NCBI GenBank assembly: GCA_030041435.1
Contig: JASHNW010000085.1
Span: 1-64,000 of the forward strand
Source of the DNA: Acidobacteriaceae bacterium
GTDB taxonomy: Bacteria; Acidobacteriota; Terriglobia; Terriglobales; Acidobacteriaceae
Direction: 5' to 3'
DNA length: 64,000 nucleotides
Shown piece after piece: positions 8,801 through 16,123 of this stretch; the stretch's first letter is position 1, and each line of letters begins with the position of its first letter. Under the pieces are notes generated by a model that did not search any database, was not told where the DNA came from, and was given only the letters and a program-made list of their open reading frames with translations. A program made the translations under genes and the position numbers.

Positions 8801-8855
8801 CGTGATTATCCAGATCGGACAGTGGGCGGGCGGCTCATCGGTTCAGGAACTGTAA
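5847..8855 (+). CDS. Contractile tail sheath protein 1 with four TIG/IPT repeats
   Basis: This 1002-residue sheath subunit begins with the typical YLSPGVYIQEEDSG and GFVGMTVRGPISGPPVLVTS. Its C-terminal sheath domain (about 690-1000) carries SGHIAGIYAYVDATRGVYKA, INCLRDFTSASRGLRVYGAR and NEWIYVNIRRLFIFLEHSL. Between them lie four tandem TIG/IPT Ig-like repeats of about 82 residues (from about 157 to 484), each opening with a V.PAGP.G..VTI.G.NFG pattern, then another beta domain. Afp/PVC sheaths are about 350-480 residues, so this one is more than doubled by the insert. The sheath contracts to drive the inner tube into a target; the repeats would probably face outwards. The ATG has a strong AAGGAGG site. 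It is the first of two sheath genes. Confidence 0.92.
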   Translation: MGTQYLSPGVYIQEEDSGLQPIEGVSTSTTGFVGMTVRGPISGPPVLVTSFAEYQRSFGGFIPDSPTFHDYRYLPYAVKGFFDNQGALAYIVRVPGQGATVAGDAGQMVGGLVTRLASNATAGNTAIKLLSTRGMTAGMVTVSVAGSASNAAPFAVGTMPWISALSAPAGPAGASVTITGANFGTTQGTSTVTFNGTAATPSAWDATSITAAVPMGATPGNVVVTVGGVASNGLPFAVGTQPVITSLSEPAGPVGSTVTINGVNFGATQGTSTVTFNGTAATAGTWSDTSIQVTVPAGATTGDVVVALSPTNASNEVTFIVGTMPVITGLSVPAGPTGTAVTITGTNFGATQGTSTVTFNGTAAGGATWGANSISVDVPAGAATGNVVVTVGGVPSNGMPFIVGTAPVITSVSPPAGAVGTDVTINGVNLGGAGSTVTIGGVPATVVAGSPTQITATIPAGASPTTHLTFQQVLNGITTQEGPIAVSAYQNNGQVTLATPLANSYQAQYTAVFTDEPNPGTQCQIQAQDPGAWGGTITVQINQSSQSSSQVVSIPTALVLNTVLLTSAATFYPGALVEFNKGTSKVFKKIQSIAGASIVVTNPFNTVNDLNPDPGFAATTVRSCEFDVIASWNGVNEQWRYLSMDNTIPTYYATVINNGSSILAVPSSAVGDSVTDNPFILPSAPNGQTLPLLNGSDGTAPPADSDYIGVDNGPGMRTGIQALTDADEIAIVAVPGVVDQNVQQGLITHCETLLYRFAVLDPAPHGGSGDIPATLDDIQAQRNQYDTKYAAIYYPRVIVLDPLTNQDITVPPSGHIAGIYAYVDATRGVYKAPANELINGIDALEVKLSKGDQDVLNPYPVNINCLRDFTSASRGLRVYGARCITSDNEWIYVNIRRLFIFLEHSLDIGTQWAVFEPNSPALWARLSQSISAFLTTQWQAGALMGATAADAFFVRCDMTTMSQNDIDNGRLIAIVGVAPVYPAEFVIIQIGQWAGGSSVQEL

Positions 8856-8867
8856 GAGGAGGACACC

Positions 8868-9305
8868 ATGTCAACTGCAGCGCGAGTGGATCCATTACGC
8901 GGGTTTAACTTCCGGGTGGAGCTGGACAACACCAGTGTGGCGTCATTCCGGGAAGCGAGCGGGCTGACGCTGAATACGGATCCGGTGGATTACCGCGAGG
9001 GAACCGACGTGTGGCTTTCCGTGCGGAAGCTGCCGGGCCTGCGCAAGTACAGCAACATCACGCTGAAGCGCGGCTTCACCACGAACGAAGACCTGTGGGA
9101 CTGGTACAAGAACATCCTGAACGGGGTGGACGACCGCAGGAACGGCGCCATCGTGCTGCAGGACGAACAGCACAACGACGTGCTGCGGTGGGAATTCCAG
9201 AACGGATGGATCACCAAGTGGGAAGGCGCGACGATGAATGCCACCAGCAACGACGTCGCCATTGAAACCATCGAGATCGTGCACGAACGGATCGAGCTGC
9301 AGTAA
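8868..9305 (+). CDS. Inner tube protein 1 (gp19/Pvc1-like)
   Basis: This 145-residue protein is of the T4 gp19-like tail tube family. Landmarks are DPLRGFNFRVELD at the start, SFREASGLTLNTDPVDYREG, the ITLKRGFTTNEDLWDW motif, then GAIVLQDEQHNDVLRWEF and a terminal IETIEIVHERIEL strand. Length equals that of Afp1/Pvc1. Stacked hexamers form the lumen through which cargo passes. It sits 12 bases after sheath 1 with GAGGAGG before its ATG, so sheath 1 and tube 1 form a natural pair. Confidence 0.93.
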   Translation: MSTAARVDPLRGFNFRVELDNTSVASFREASGLTLNTDPVDYREGTDVWLSVRKLPGLRKYSNITLKRGFTTNEDLWDWYKNILNGVDDRRNGAIVLQDEQHNDVLRWEFQNGWITKWEGATMNATSNDVAIETIEIVHERIELQ

Positions 9306-9326
9306 GCGGACAGGGACCAGCAGGTT

Positions 9327-11681
9327 ATGGCAACGTACGTCACACCCGGAGTGTATTTCGAGGCCGCGGACCAAAACAGCCAGGCGCTGACGGTTCTGCG
9401 CACGGACATCTCCGCGTTTATCGGCATCGCGCAGATGGGGCCGCTGGATGTGCCGACGCCAGTGAACTCGTGGCAGCAGTTTCATACCACGTTCGGGAAT
9501 TTTCTGCCCAACGGGTACATGGCGTACTGCGCGAAAGCGTTTTTCGAGAACGGAGGGTCGACGTTCTACGGTGTGCGCGTGGCGGCGGACGAGGCAGAGA
9601 CGGCGACGAATGGGGCGGCGGTGCAGCCCGCCGATGGGTTTTCGTCGCTGGTGCTGTCGACGTCGGGATTCGTGGCGGGAGCGCTGGCGACGGCGCGGCA
9701 GACGGTGACGGCCACGGCGGCGGGAGCGCAGCCGGCAAGCCGGAAGACCTCAGTACTGAACACGGTGAACGGATTTCCGCAGGGTTCGGTGTTGACGATC
9801 ACGCAGACGATGCCGCTGGCGGTAAAAGACGTTCGCACCGTGCAGGGGGTGGACGCGGCGACGAACACGCTCTACTGGGATACGCCGCTGGATGCGGCGT
9901 TTGTGCTGACGCAGCCGATGCAGTTTTCGGCGTTTCAGCACCAGGACCTGCTGGTGCAATCAGTGAACGCGGGGACGGCGACGATTGCCTGGGCGGGATC
10001 GCTGGCGGGGAACTTTAACCTCAGCCAGCCGATTGAATTTGGAACGGGAGCGGCGAACGCGCACGGCATCCTGTTCGACAGCGACGGCAATCCGACAATT
10101 CGTTTGCAGGCACAGACACCCGGCGTGTGGGGGGATACGCTGACCGTGTTTGTGGCACAGACGAGCCTTGCGGCTGCGACGACATCGTCGCAGCCGCAGC
10201 CGGCATCCGGCGTGGCGAGTTACTTGTCGTCGATTGTCGGGTTCCCAGTGGGAACGCTGGTGAAGGCGTATCAGGACGGGGTCGTGGCGCAATATCACAT
10301 TGTCACGGGCACGGATCCGACGATGAATGCGCTGATCTGGGACAGCCCGCTGACGGCGCCGCTGAATTTGGCGCAGCCGATTTCGTTCGAGTCGATGGAG
10401 TTTTCGATCACGGTGCGGCTGAACGGCGCGGAGCAGGAGATCTTCTCCGGGCTGTCGCTGGTTCCGGCGAGCGCGAACTACATCGAGACGGCGGTGAGCG
10501 CGTCCACGTCGAATTTTATTCTGGCGACGGATCTGAATTCGCCGGCGCCCTACCCGGACCGGATGCCGTACCCGGAGGCGCCGCAGCTGAACGAGGGCGT
10601 GCTGAGCTTCTGGGGCGGGCGGGACGGCATTGCAGCGCTGACGGCGCTCGATTTTACGGGTGACCCGTCGAGCCAGACGAAGTGGGGATTGCGGACGCTT
10701 GAGGACGTGGACCAGGTGTCGATCGTCTGCTGCCCGGACATTCTGATTGAGCCAGGCCCGGCGGTGCAGTATGCTCCGCCGCCGCCGGTGAAGACGAATC
10801 TGTGCCTGCCGGGCACGGCCTCCACGCCGATGGCGCCACAATACGCGCCGCTGCCGGTGGAGGCATCGCCGCAGTTTTCGCAGAACGACATTTACAACGT
10901 GCAGCAGGCGATGGTGCAGCACTGCCAGGCGATGCAGTACCGGATCGCGATTCTCGATCCGCCGGACTTTGGGTATCCGAACCAGCAGGTTTCCCTCGGC
11001 GAGGTCCAGACGTGGAGGAACCAGTTCGATTCGAGCTACGCGGCGCTGTACTTCCCATGGGTGCTGGTTTCCGATCCGCTGCTGCTGAACAACGAGATTG
11101 TGCGGCGTATTCCGCCGAGCGGGCACGTGGCGGGGGTATGCGCAAACACCGACACGACGGTGGGCGTGTGGAATGCGCCGGCCAACGTGGAACTGCAATG
11201 GGCGCAGGATGTGACCGCGGAGGTGACCCCGAACATGCAGGGGTTTCTCAATCCGCTGGGCGTGAACTGCATTCGCGCTTTTCGCGGGCGCGGGCTGCGC
11301 ATTTTCGGAGCGCGGACGCTGAGCAGCGATACGAACTGGATGTTTGTGAACGTGCGCCGGCTGATGTGCATGATCGAGCAGGCGATGGAAGTGGCGCTGC
11401 AGTGGGCGGTATTCGAGCCGAACAATTTCTATCTGTGGCAGAAAGTTTCGATGACGGCCACGACGTTTCTGACCGCGCTGTGGCAGCAGGGCGCGCTGAC
11501 GGGCAATACCGCGGCGGATGCGTTCTTCGTGCAGTGCAATCAACAGACGAATCCGCTGGCGACGACGAGCGTGGGGCAGATGCTGGCGGTGATCGGCGTC
11601 GCGCCGACGGTGCCGGCTGAATTCGTGGTGTTTCGCATAGGGAAGACGGAAGACACGCTGCAGGTGCAGGAGCAGGCATGA
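9327..11681 (+). CDS. Contractile tail sheath protein 2
   Basis: This 784-residue second sheath subunit starts TYVTPGVYFEAADQ and FIGIAQMGPLDVPTPVNSWQ. Its C-terminal sheath domain (about 520-784) includes SGHVAGVCANTDTTVGVWNA, INCIRAFRGRGLRIFGAR, NWMFVNVRRLMCMIEQAM and PAEFVVFRIGK. The middle part contains two copies of a small beta module (GFPQGSVLTITQ...LYWDTPL and GFPVGTLVKAYQ...LIWDSPL) instead of TIG repeats. It shares the ends of sheath 1 but not its insert. Its stop overlaps the ATG of tube 2. Afp/PVC have several sheath paralogues; which one forms the bulk here cannot be told from sequence. Confidence 0.92.
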   Translation: MATYVTPGVYFEAADQNSQALTVLRTDISAFIGIAQMGPLDVPTPVNSWQQFHTTFGNFLPNGYMAYCAKAFFENGGSTFYGVRVAADEAETATNGAAVQPADGFSSLVLSTSGFVAGALATARQTVTATAAGAQPASRKTSVLNTVNGFPQGSVLTITQTMPLAVKDVRTVQGVDAATNTLYWDTPLDAAFVLTQPMQFSAFQHQDLLVQSVNAGTATIAWAGSLAGNFNLSQPIEFGTGAANAHGILFDSDGNPTIRLQAQTPGVWGDTLTVFVAQTSLAAATTSSQPQPASGVASYLSSIVGFPVGTLVKAYQDGVVAQYHIVTGTDPTMNALIWDSPLTAPLNLAQPISFESMEFSITVRLNGAEQEIFSGLSLVPASANYIETAVSASTSNFILATDLNSPAPYPDRMPYPEAPQLNEGVLSFWGGRDGIAALTALDFTGDPSSQTKWGLRTLEDVDQVSIVCCPDILIEPGPAVQYAPPPPVKTNLCLPGTASTPMAPQYAPLPVEASPQFSQNDIYNVQQAMVQHCQAMQYRIAILDPPDFGYPNQQVSLGEVQTWRNQFDSSYAALYFPWVLVSDPLLLNNEIVRRIPPSGHVAGVCANTDTTVGVWNAPANVELQWAQDVTAEVTPNMQGFLNPLGVNCIRAFRGRGLRIFGARTLSSDTNWMFVNVRRLMCMIEQAMEVALQWAVFEPNNFYLWQKVSMTATTFLTALWQQGALTGNTAADAFFVQCNQQTNPLATTSVGQMLAVIGVAPTVPAEFVVFRIGKTEDTLQVQEQA

Positions 11682-12235
11682 GCTCGATGTCGCCAACGCT
11701 GCCATCGGATCCGTTCCGCGGATTCAACTTCGTCGTGTCGCTGATCGACTCGTCGAGCCTGCTGACGTTTGCGGTAAGCGCGCTGGAGAGCGGGGCGCTG
11801 GCGGGGTTCGCGGAGTGCAGCGGCCTCGAAATGAGCCTGGACATCGAGGAATACAAGGAAGGCGGCAACAACGGGACCATCCTGCGGTTTCCGACGCGGG
11901 TGAAGTGGACCAACCTGCGGCTGAAGCGCGGGATGACCTTCGCAGGCGATTTGTGGCAGTGGCACTACAACTTCACGCAGGGCACCGGAACGCGGCGGGA
12001 CGGGATGGTGGTGCTGCAGGACGAGCAGCACAATCCGTCGATCGTGTGGTCGTTCACGCGCGGGCTGCCGGTGCGGTGGACGGGGCCGAGCCTGAATGCG
12101 GGGCAGAGCCAGGTGGCGTTCGAGGAGATCGAAATTGCACACGAGGGCATCACGGTGTCGTCGCTGGGCGGCGGAGGCGGAGGGGTGAGCGCCGGAGCGT
12201 CGAGCGGCGGATTCTCAGTGTCGCTGAGCGTGTGA
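11678..12235 (+). CDS. Inner tube protein 2 (Pvc5-like) with glycine/serine tail
   Basis: This 185-residue gp19-like tube paralogue shows DPFRGFNFVVSLIDSS, AGFAECSGLEMSLDIEEYKE, TNLRLKRGMTFAGDLWQW, GMVVLQDEQHNPSIVWSF and a VAFEEIEIAHEGI strand. It is longer than tube 1 because of an insertion near residue 30 and a low-complexity Gly/Ser tail (about 162-185). In Afp/PVC the equivalent protein (Afp5/Pvc5) sits at the junction between the main tube and the baseplate hub. Its ATG overlaps the sheath 2 stop (ATGA), indicating translational coupling. Confidence 0.88.
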   Translation: MSSMSPTLPSDPFRGFNFVVSLIDSSSLLTFAVSALESGALAGFAECSGLEMSLDIEEYKEGGNNGTILRFPTRVKWTNLRLKRGMTFAGDLWQWHYNFTQGTGTRRDGMVVLQDEQHNPSIVWSFTRGLPVRWTGPSLNAGQSQVAFEEIEIAHEGITVSSLGGGGGGVSAGASSGGFSVSLSV

Positions 12236-12250
12236 CGAGGACGGAGAACG

Positions 12251-12439
12251 ATGGACATTCGCATCCAGGACGTGCAGAGCCGGGTACAGGCCACGGATTC
12301 GCAGAAGCTGCTGGACCCGCGGATTTTGAAGGAGATCGTGCGGGCCTGCGTGCAGGCGGTGAAGGAAGATCAGGCGCGGGAGAAGCGCCGGGCGAAGGAG
12401 CGCGAGCTGAGCAACAGCGCCGCGCCGGAGCGCGAGTGA
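12251..12439 (+). CDS. Small Pvc6/DUF5908-like protein
   Basis: This 62-residue charged protein begins MDIRIQDVQSRVQA and ends in a basic helix (AREKRRAKERELSN). Position and size match the small Pvc6/DUF5908 gene between tube 2 and the LysM protein in eCIS loci; that family also begins with a short I.I strand followed by a helix. The sequence match is weak, so the assignment rests mainly on gene order. GAGGACGGAG lies before the ATG. Its function is unknown. Confidence 0.6.
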   Translation: MDIRIQDVQSRVQATDSQKLLDPRILKEIVRACVQAVKEDQAREKRRAKERELSNSAAPERE

Positions 12440-12455
12440 AGGGGAGACCGGGACG

Positions 12456-13169
12456 ATGGGCATGACACTGAAGGCGCAGTTCCAGCAAGTGGATATGACG
12501 ACGGGTGCGCTCACCGGGAATCCGGTGGCGGTGAGCTTTAACCCGACGGAATACACGCTGAACAAGGGCGCGCAGATTGCCGAGATTGCGATTCCGGGGC
12601 TGGACTCACCCATTCTGCAATTCGTGCGCGGGCAGACGGAGTCGCTGTCGCTGGACTTGTTCTTCGACAGCACAGACGGGGGGATGGACTCGAACGCGAC
12701 GCCGGTAACGAAGCAGACGGACCAGTTTTATCAGCTGATCAAGATCGACGGAAAGCTGCACGCGCCGCCGGTGGTGTTCTTCAGCTGGGGGCCGGCATTT
12801 CCGGGCAACCGCACCTACACTTCCACGACGGGGAGCCAGCTGCGGTTCGGCTTCCAGTGCGTGGTGGAGAGCGTGCGGCAGCGGTTCACGCTGTTCAGCC
12901 CGCTGGGCGTGCCGCTGCGGGCGACGCTGACGGTGTCGCTGAAGGAATACAAGACGCTGTCGGAACAGCTGAACGAACTAAACCTGAATTCCCCCGATCA
13001 CACGCAGTCGCACGTGGTGCAGCAGGGCGAAACGCTGGCCCAAATTGCCGCCGATGTGTACAACGACCCAACCCAGTGGAGAGCGATCGCGGACGAGAAC
13101 GCGATTCTCGATCCGCTGAATCTGACGCCGGGGCTGCTGCTGCAGATCCCGGTGCTGGCGAATGTGTAG
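12456..13169 (+). CDS. LysM tube/baseplate protein (Pvc7-like)
   Basis: This 237-residue protein has the CIS tube-associated N-terminal domain (FNPTEYTLNKGAQIAEIAIP, then LSLDLFFDS, KLHAPPVVFFSWG and a FTLFSPLGVPLRATLTVSLK strand) and a C-terminal LysM domain (about 187-235: SHVVQQGETLAQIAADVYND, then WRAIADENAI and PGLLLQIPVL). This matches Afp7/Pvc7 and T4 gp53-like proteins, which brace the baseplate around the hub. Here LysM is thought to be a structural clamp, not a cell-wall binder. It lies 16 bases after the small protein gene and three bases before the hub gene. Confidence 0.92.
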   Translation: MGMTLKAQFQQVDMTTGALTGNPVAVSFNPTEYTLNKGAQIAEIAIPGLDSPILQFVRGQTESLSLDLFFDSTDGGMDSNATPVTKQTDQFYQLIKIDGKLHAPPVVFFSWGPAFPGNRTYTSTTGSQLRFGFQCVVESVRQRFTLFSPLGVPLRATLTVSLKEYKTLSEQLNELNLNSPDHTQSHVVQQGETLAQIAADVYNDPTQWRAIADENAILDPLNLTPGLLLQIPVLANV

Positions 13170-13172
13170 ACG

Positions 13173-14396
13173 ATGGCATCGCAGGCAATCCCGCTCAACG
13201 GCACGCAGGAGACGTTCTACGTCCCGACCGTGCAGCTGGTCGTGCGCGGTCAGCCGCTGGGCGCTGAGGTGATCCACGACCTGATCGAAGTGACGTACAG
13301 GGACAGCGTGAACGAGATCGATTCGTTCGAGATCGAGATCAACAACTGGGACGCGGACCAGCGGACATTCAAGTTCGCGCCACCGCTGAAGACCGCGAGC
13401 CAGGATTTCACGGGCATCTTCGATCCGGGCACGGAGATCGAGCTGTGGATGGGCTACCAGCCGCAGACGAACATGCGGCGGATGATGGTGGGGACGATCA
13501 CGGCGCTGGAACCGAATTTTTCGTCGGGCGGGCCCACGCTGACCATCAGCGGGCTGAACGAGATCAACGAACTGCGCGGCGAGCAGCACACCTATCCGTG
13601 GACGAACACCAAAGACACGGATATCGCGGTGGAGCTGGGCAACAAGCCGGTGCAGGCGGGGCAGCCGGGTCTGGGGATTCAGGTAACGCCGAACCCCTCG
13701 CCGACGGAGACGGCGGACGAGTTCGTATACATGAACAACCAGTACGACATCGTGTTCCTGCTGCAGCGGGCGCGGCGGCGGGGCTACGAGGTGTATCTGG
13801 ACGAGGACCCGGAGACGGGCAACAAGACGCTCTACTTCGGCCTGTCGCAGAGCAAGGCGAACGCGCCGGTGTACCAGCTGGAGTGGGGACGGTCGCTGAT
13901 CAGCTTCAGGCCGACGCTGAGCACGGCGAACCAGGTGAGTCAGGTGACGGTGCGGGGGTGGGACCGCACGGCGAACGCGCAGATCGAGGTGAACTACACG
14001 CTCCAGGATCTGTGGAACGACGAGGGCACACCGCAGGCGGAGATAACGCGGCTGGAGCAGATTGCGAAGGCGTATGCAACTCGCACCGAGGTGGTGACGA
14101 CGCCGCCGGTGCGGACGACGGCGGAGGCAAAGGCGCTGGCGCGGGCGACGCTGGAGGACCTGAGCAAGCAGCTGATTGTAGCGTCCGGGTCGACGCTGGG
14201 GCTGCCGGATCTGCGGTCGGGGTGCAACGTGGAGATTATCGGCTTCGGGATCCGCACCAACAGCGACGGCCAGCTGACCGGTACGAGCAGCGATTTCGAT
14301 GGCGAGTATTACGTGACGGAGAGCACACACACGATTGGCGCGGGCGGATACACGACGCAGTTTTCCGCACGGCGCGAGGGACCGGTGCAGCTGTAG
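13173..14396 (+). CDS. Baseplate hub protein, phage late control D / gp27-like
   Basis: This 407-residue hub subunit is of the VgrG N-terminal/late control D family. Visible features are QLVVRGQPLGAEVIHDLIEV, a D.FEIEINNWD motif, GTEIELWMGY, MMVGTITALEPNF, LTISGLNEI, and the later DQ-type region FVYMNNQYDIVFLLQRARRR, PVYQLEWGRSLISFRPTL and a terminal YYVTESTHTIGAGGYTTQFS. It should form the trimeric socket joining the tube to the spike. In Afp/PVC, Pvc8 combines hub and spike in one chain; here the chain stops after the hub half and the spike is the next gene. Confidence 0.9.
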   Translation: MASQAIPLNGTQETFYVPTVQLVVRGQPLGAEVIHDLIEVTYRDSVNEIDSFEIEINNWDADQRTFKFAPPLKTASQDFTGIFDPGTEIELWMGYQPQTNMRRMMVGTITALEPNFSSGGPTLTISGLNEINELRGEQHTYPWTNTKDTDIAVELGNKPVQAGQPGLGIQVTPNPSPTETADEFVYMNNQYDIVFLLQRARRRGYEVYLDEDPETGNKTLYFGLSQSKANAPVYQLEWGRSLISFRPTLSTANQVSQVTVRGWDRTANAQIEVNYTLQDLWNDEGTPQAEITRLEQIAKAYATRTEVVTTPPVRTTAEAKALARATLEDLSKQLIVASGSTLGLPDLRSGCNVEIIGFGIRTNSDGQLTGTSSDFDGEYYVTESTHTIGAGGYTTQFSARREGPVQL

Positions 14397-14416
14397 GCAT
14401 CGGCGCGGAGGGCGAT

Positions 14417-14932
14417 GTGGGGAAGTTCACGGGCGTGGTGCTGGGCACAGTGAAAAGCAACGACGATCCAAACGGGCAGGGGCGCGTGCAGGTGAGCCTG
14501 CCGTGGCTGGGCGGATCGAACGACAACTACTGGGCTCCGGTCGCCACGATGATGTCGGGCAACGGCCGCGGCTCGTGGTTCATGCCGGAGGTGGGCGACG
14601 AGGTGCTGCTGGCATTCGACCACGGGGATTCGGGGCATCCGTACGTGGTTGGTTTTCTGTGGAACGGCCAGGACACGCCGCCGACGACGGACACGCATCT
14701 GCGCACGCTGCACTCGGTGAACGGCCATGAGGTGCAGCTGTACGATCCGCCGGTTACGAGCGGGGATCAGGGTTACATCCGCATCCAGTACGCGCGCGGC
14801 GACGGGGCGATGAACAAAGTGGAGATCAACAACACGGCGATTCTGATCGAGAGCGATTCGGCGGTATTCATCCAGGCGCCGACGGTGACGATCAACGGGA
14901 GGATCGTGCTGCCGAGCGCGGAGCCGATTTGA
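14417..14932 (+). CDS. Central spike protein, baseplate assembly V / gp5-like
   Basis: This 171-residue protein has the gp5/VgrG OB-fold pattern: VGKFTGVVLGTVKSNDDPNG, GRVQVSLPWLGG, WAPVATMMSGNGRG, FMPEVGDEVLLAFDHGD, PYVVGFLWNGQD. It ends in a short beta-helical needle (VEINNTAILIES, VFIQAPTVTINGRI). I chose GTG at 14417 because it is in frame, follows GGAGGG, and the OB-fold begins directly after it. It starts 20 bases after the hub gene, so hub and spike are separate chains. It forms the puncturing tip base under the tube. Confidence 0.88.
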   Translation: MGKFTGVVLGTVKSNDDPNGQGRVQVSLPWLGGSNDNYWAPVATMMSGNGRGSWFMPEVGDEVLLAFDHGDSGHPYVVGFLWNGQDTPPTTDTHLRTLHSVNGHEVQLYDPPVTSGDQGYIRIQYARGDGAMNKVEINNTAILIESDSAVFIQAPTVTINGRIVLPSAEPI

Positions 14933-14974
14933 GGAGCGAGCGGGCATGAAGCCGGCGAGGGAAAGGAGGAAGGG

Positions 14975-15682
14975 TTGAGCGCAACACCGCAAATGCCGTG
15001 CGTATCGGCTTCGATAGCGTCGTCGATTCCGAGCATCAGCCTGCCCATGGGGATTCAGCTGCAGGCGATCGCGGATCTGTCGAAGGGGCCGCCGACGGAC
15101 TGCGCCCTGCTGCACAACCTGATGGTGCAGCTGATGCCGACGCTGGCGGGGCTGAACTGCATTATCAAGATCCTTGGCGTGATCGGGGCGCTCGAAAAGA
15201 TGCTCACCGGGCTGCTGAAACCGATACCGGATTTTTCCGGGGTGGGCGGAGTGCTGACCGCGATTGGGCAGATGAGCGAATGCCTGTCCATCGTGCTGGG
15301 GCCGGCGGCGGTGTTTCAGACGATCAAGGACATTCTGTCGCTGATCATCAGTTTCCTGCTGTGTTTTGTGCAGGCGATGGAAAGCATTCTCAATTTTCAG
15401 GCGGGCATCGATCTGAACGCGGCGCAGGGAAATCCGGCGCTGCTGCAGTCGCTGCAGTGCGCGAGCGACAACGCGCAGGCCTCGATGCAGGGGATGATGA
15501 TGGCGCTGGCGCCGATCGAGCCGCTGTTCGCGATGGTGCAGCCGCTGATCGAGCTTTCCCAGCTGCCCATCCAGCTGCCGTCGCTGGGGCAGGTGACGGG
15601 TGCGCAGAACATCGAAGAGGGACTCGAGCAACTGGGCGCAATGCTCACGCAGATGAAACAGATTGTGGCGGACATTCCATAA
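14975..15682 (+). CDS. Uncharacterised hydrophobic eCIS protein
   Basis: I do not recognise a family. The 235-residue protein starts at TTG behind a very strong site (AAAGGAGGAAGGG). It is rich in Leu, Met and Ile, with several amphipathic or membrane-like helices, for example around 105-130 (TIKDILSLIISFLLCFVQAM), and a few scattered Cys. A final helix carries NIEEGLEQLGAMLTQMKQIV. It occupies the slot between spike and gp25; in related loci a PAAR tip protein lies nearby, but no PAAR motif is seen here. It could be a spike accessory, an assembly chaperone, or a membrane-active tip protein. These are guesses from position and composition. Confidence 0.55.
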   Translation: MSATPQMPCVSASIASSIPSISLPMGIQLQAIADLSKGPPTDCALLHNLMVQLMPTLAGLNCIIKILGVIGALEKMLTGLLKPIPDFSGVGGVLTAIGQMSECLSIVLGPAAVFQTIKDILSLIISFLLCFVQAMESILNFQAGIDLNAAQGNPALLQSLQCASDNAQASMQGMMMALAPIEPLFAMVQPLIELSQLPIQLPSLGQVTGAQNIEEGLEQLGAMLTQMKQIVADIP

Positions 15683-15706
15683 GGAACGGAGCGAAGGACG
15701 CAGGCG

Positions 15707-16120
15707 ATGAGCACTTCACTGAACAGAGCGTATCTGGGCACGGGCTGGAAGTTTCCTGTGCGCGTGAATCCGGCGGGGAACCTGTCGTGGTCGGTGGGGG
15801 AGCAGAGCGTGCAGGAGGCGATCTGGATCATCCTGGGGACGGCGATGGGGGAGCGGCAGATGCTGCCGTCGTTCGGTTGCGGCATTCACGATCTGGTGTT
15901 CGCGCCCAACAACTCGACCACGCAGACGAACGTGTCGCACCTGGTGAAGCAGTCGCTGGCGCAGGGCGAGCCGCGCATCGACGTGCTGGACGTGACGGTG
16001 AGCGCGGCGCCGGACGAGGCGAACATGCTGCTGATCCGGGTGGATTACCGGATCCGGGCCAACAACGCGATGGGCAACATGGTTTATCCGTTTTACGTAA
16101 CCGAGGGGAGCGGAGGCTAA
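15707..16120 (+). CDS. Baseplate wedge protein gp25-like (Pvc9)
   Basis: This 137-residue protein of the GPW/gp25 family shows YLGTGWKFPVRVNPAGNLSW, QSVQEAIWIILGTAMGERQM, LPSFGCGIHDLVFAPNN, then RIDVLDVTVSA and a last strand pair. The EAIWIIL..AMGER.MLP pattern is typical. In all contractile systems gp25 joins sheath to baseplate wedge and nucleates sheath assembly. It is followed by the gp47/J gene after three bases, the usual order. Confidence 0.92.
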   Translation: MSTSLNRAYLGTGWKFPVRVNPAGNLSWSVGEQSVQEAIWIILGTAMGERQMLPSFGCGIHDLVFAPNNSTTQTNVSHLVKQSLAQGEPRIDVLDVTVSAAPDEANMLLIRVDYRIRANNAMGNMVYPFYVTEGSGG

Positions 16121-16123
16121 CGC

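Noticed and set aside
13445-14932. 495-codon frame joining hub region to spike
   Set aside because: Only the part after 14417 is protein-like; the rest is a shadow of the hub gene in another frame.
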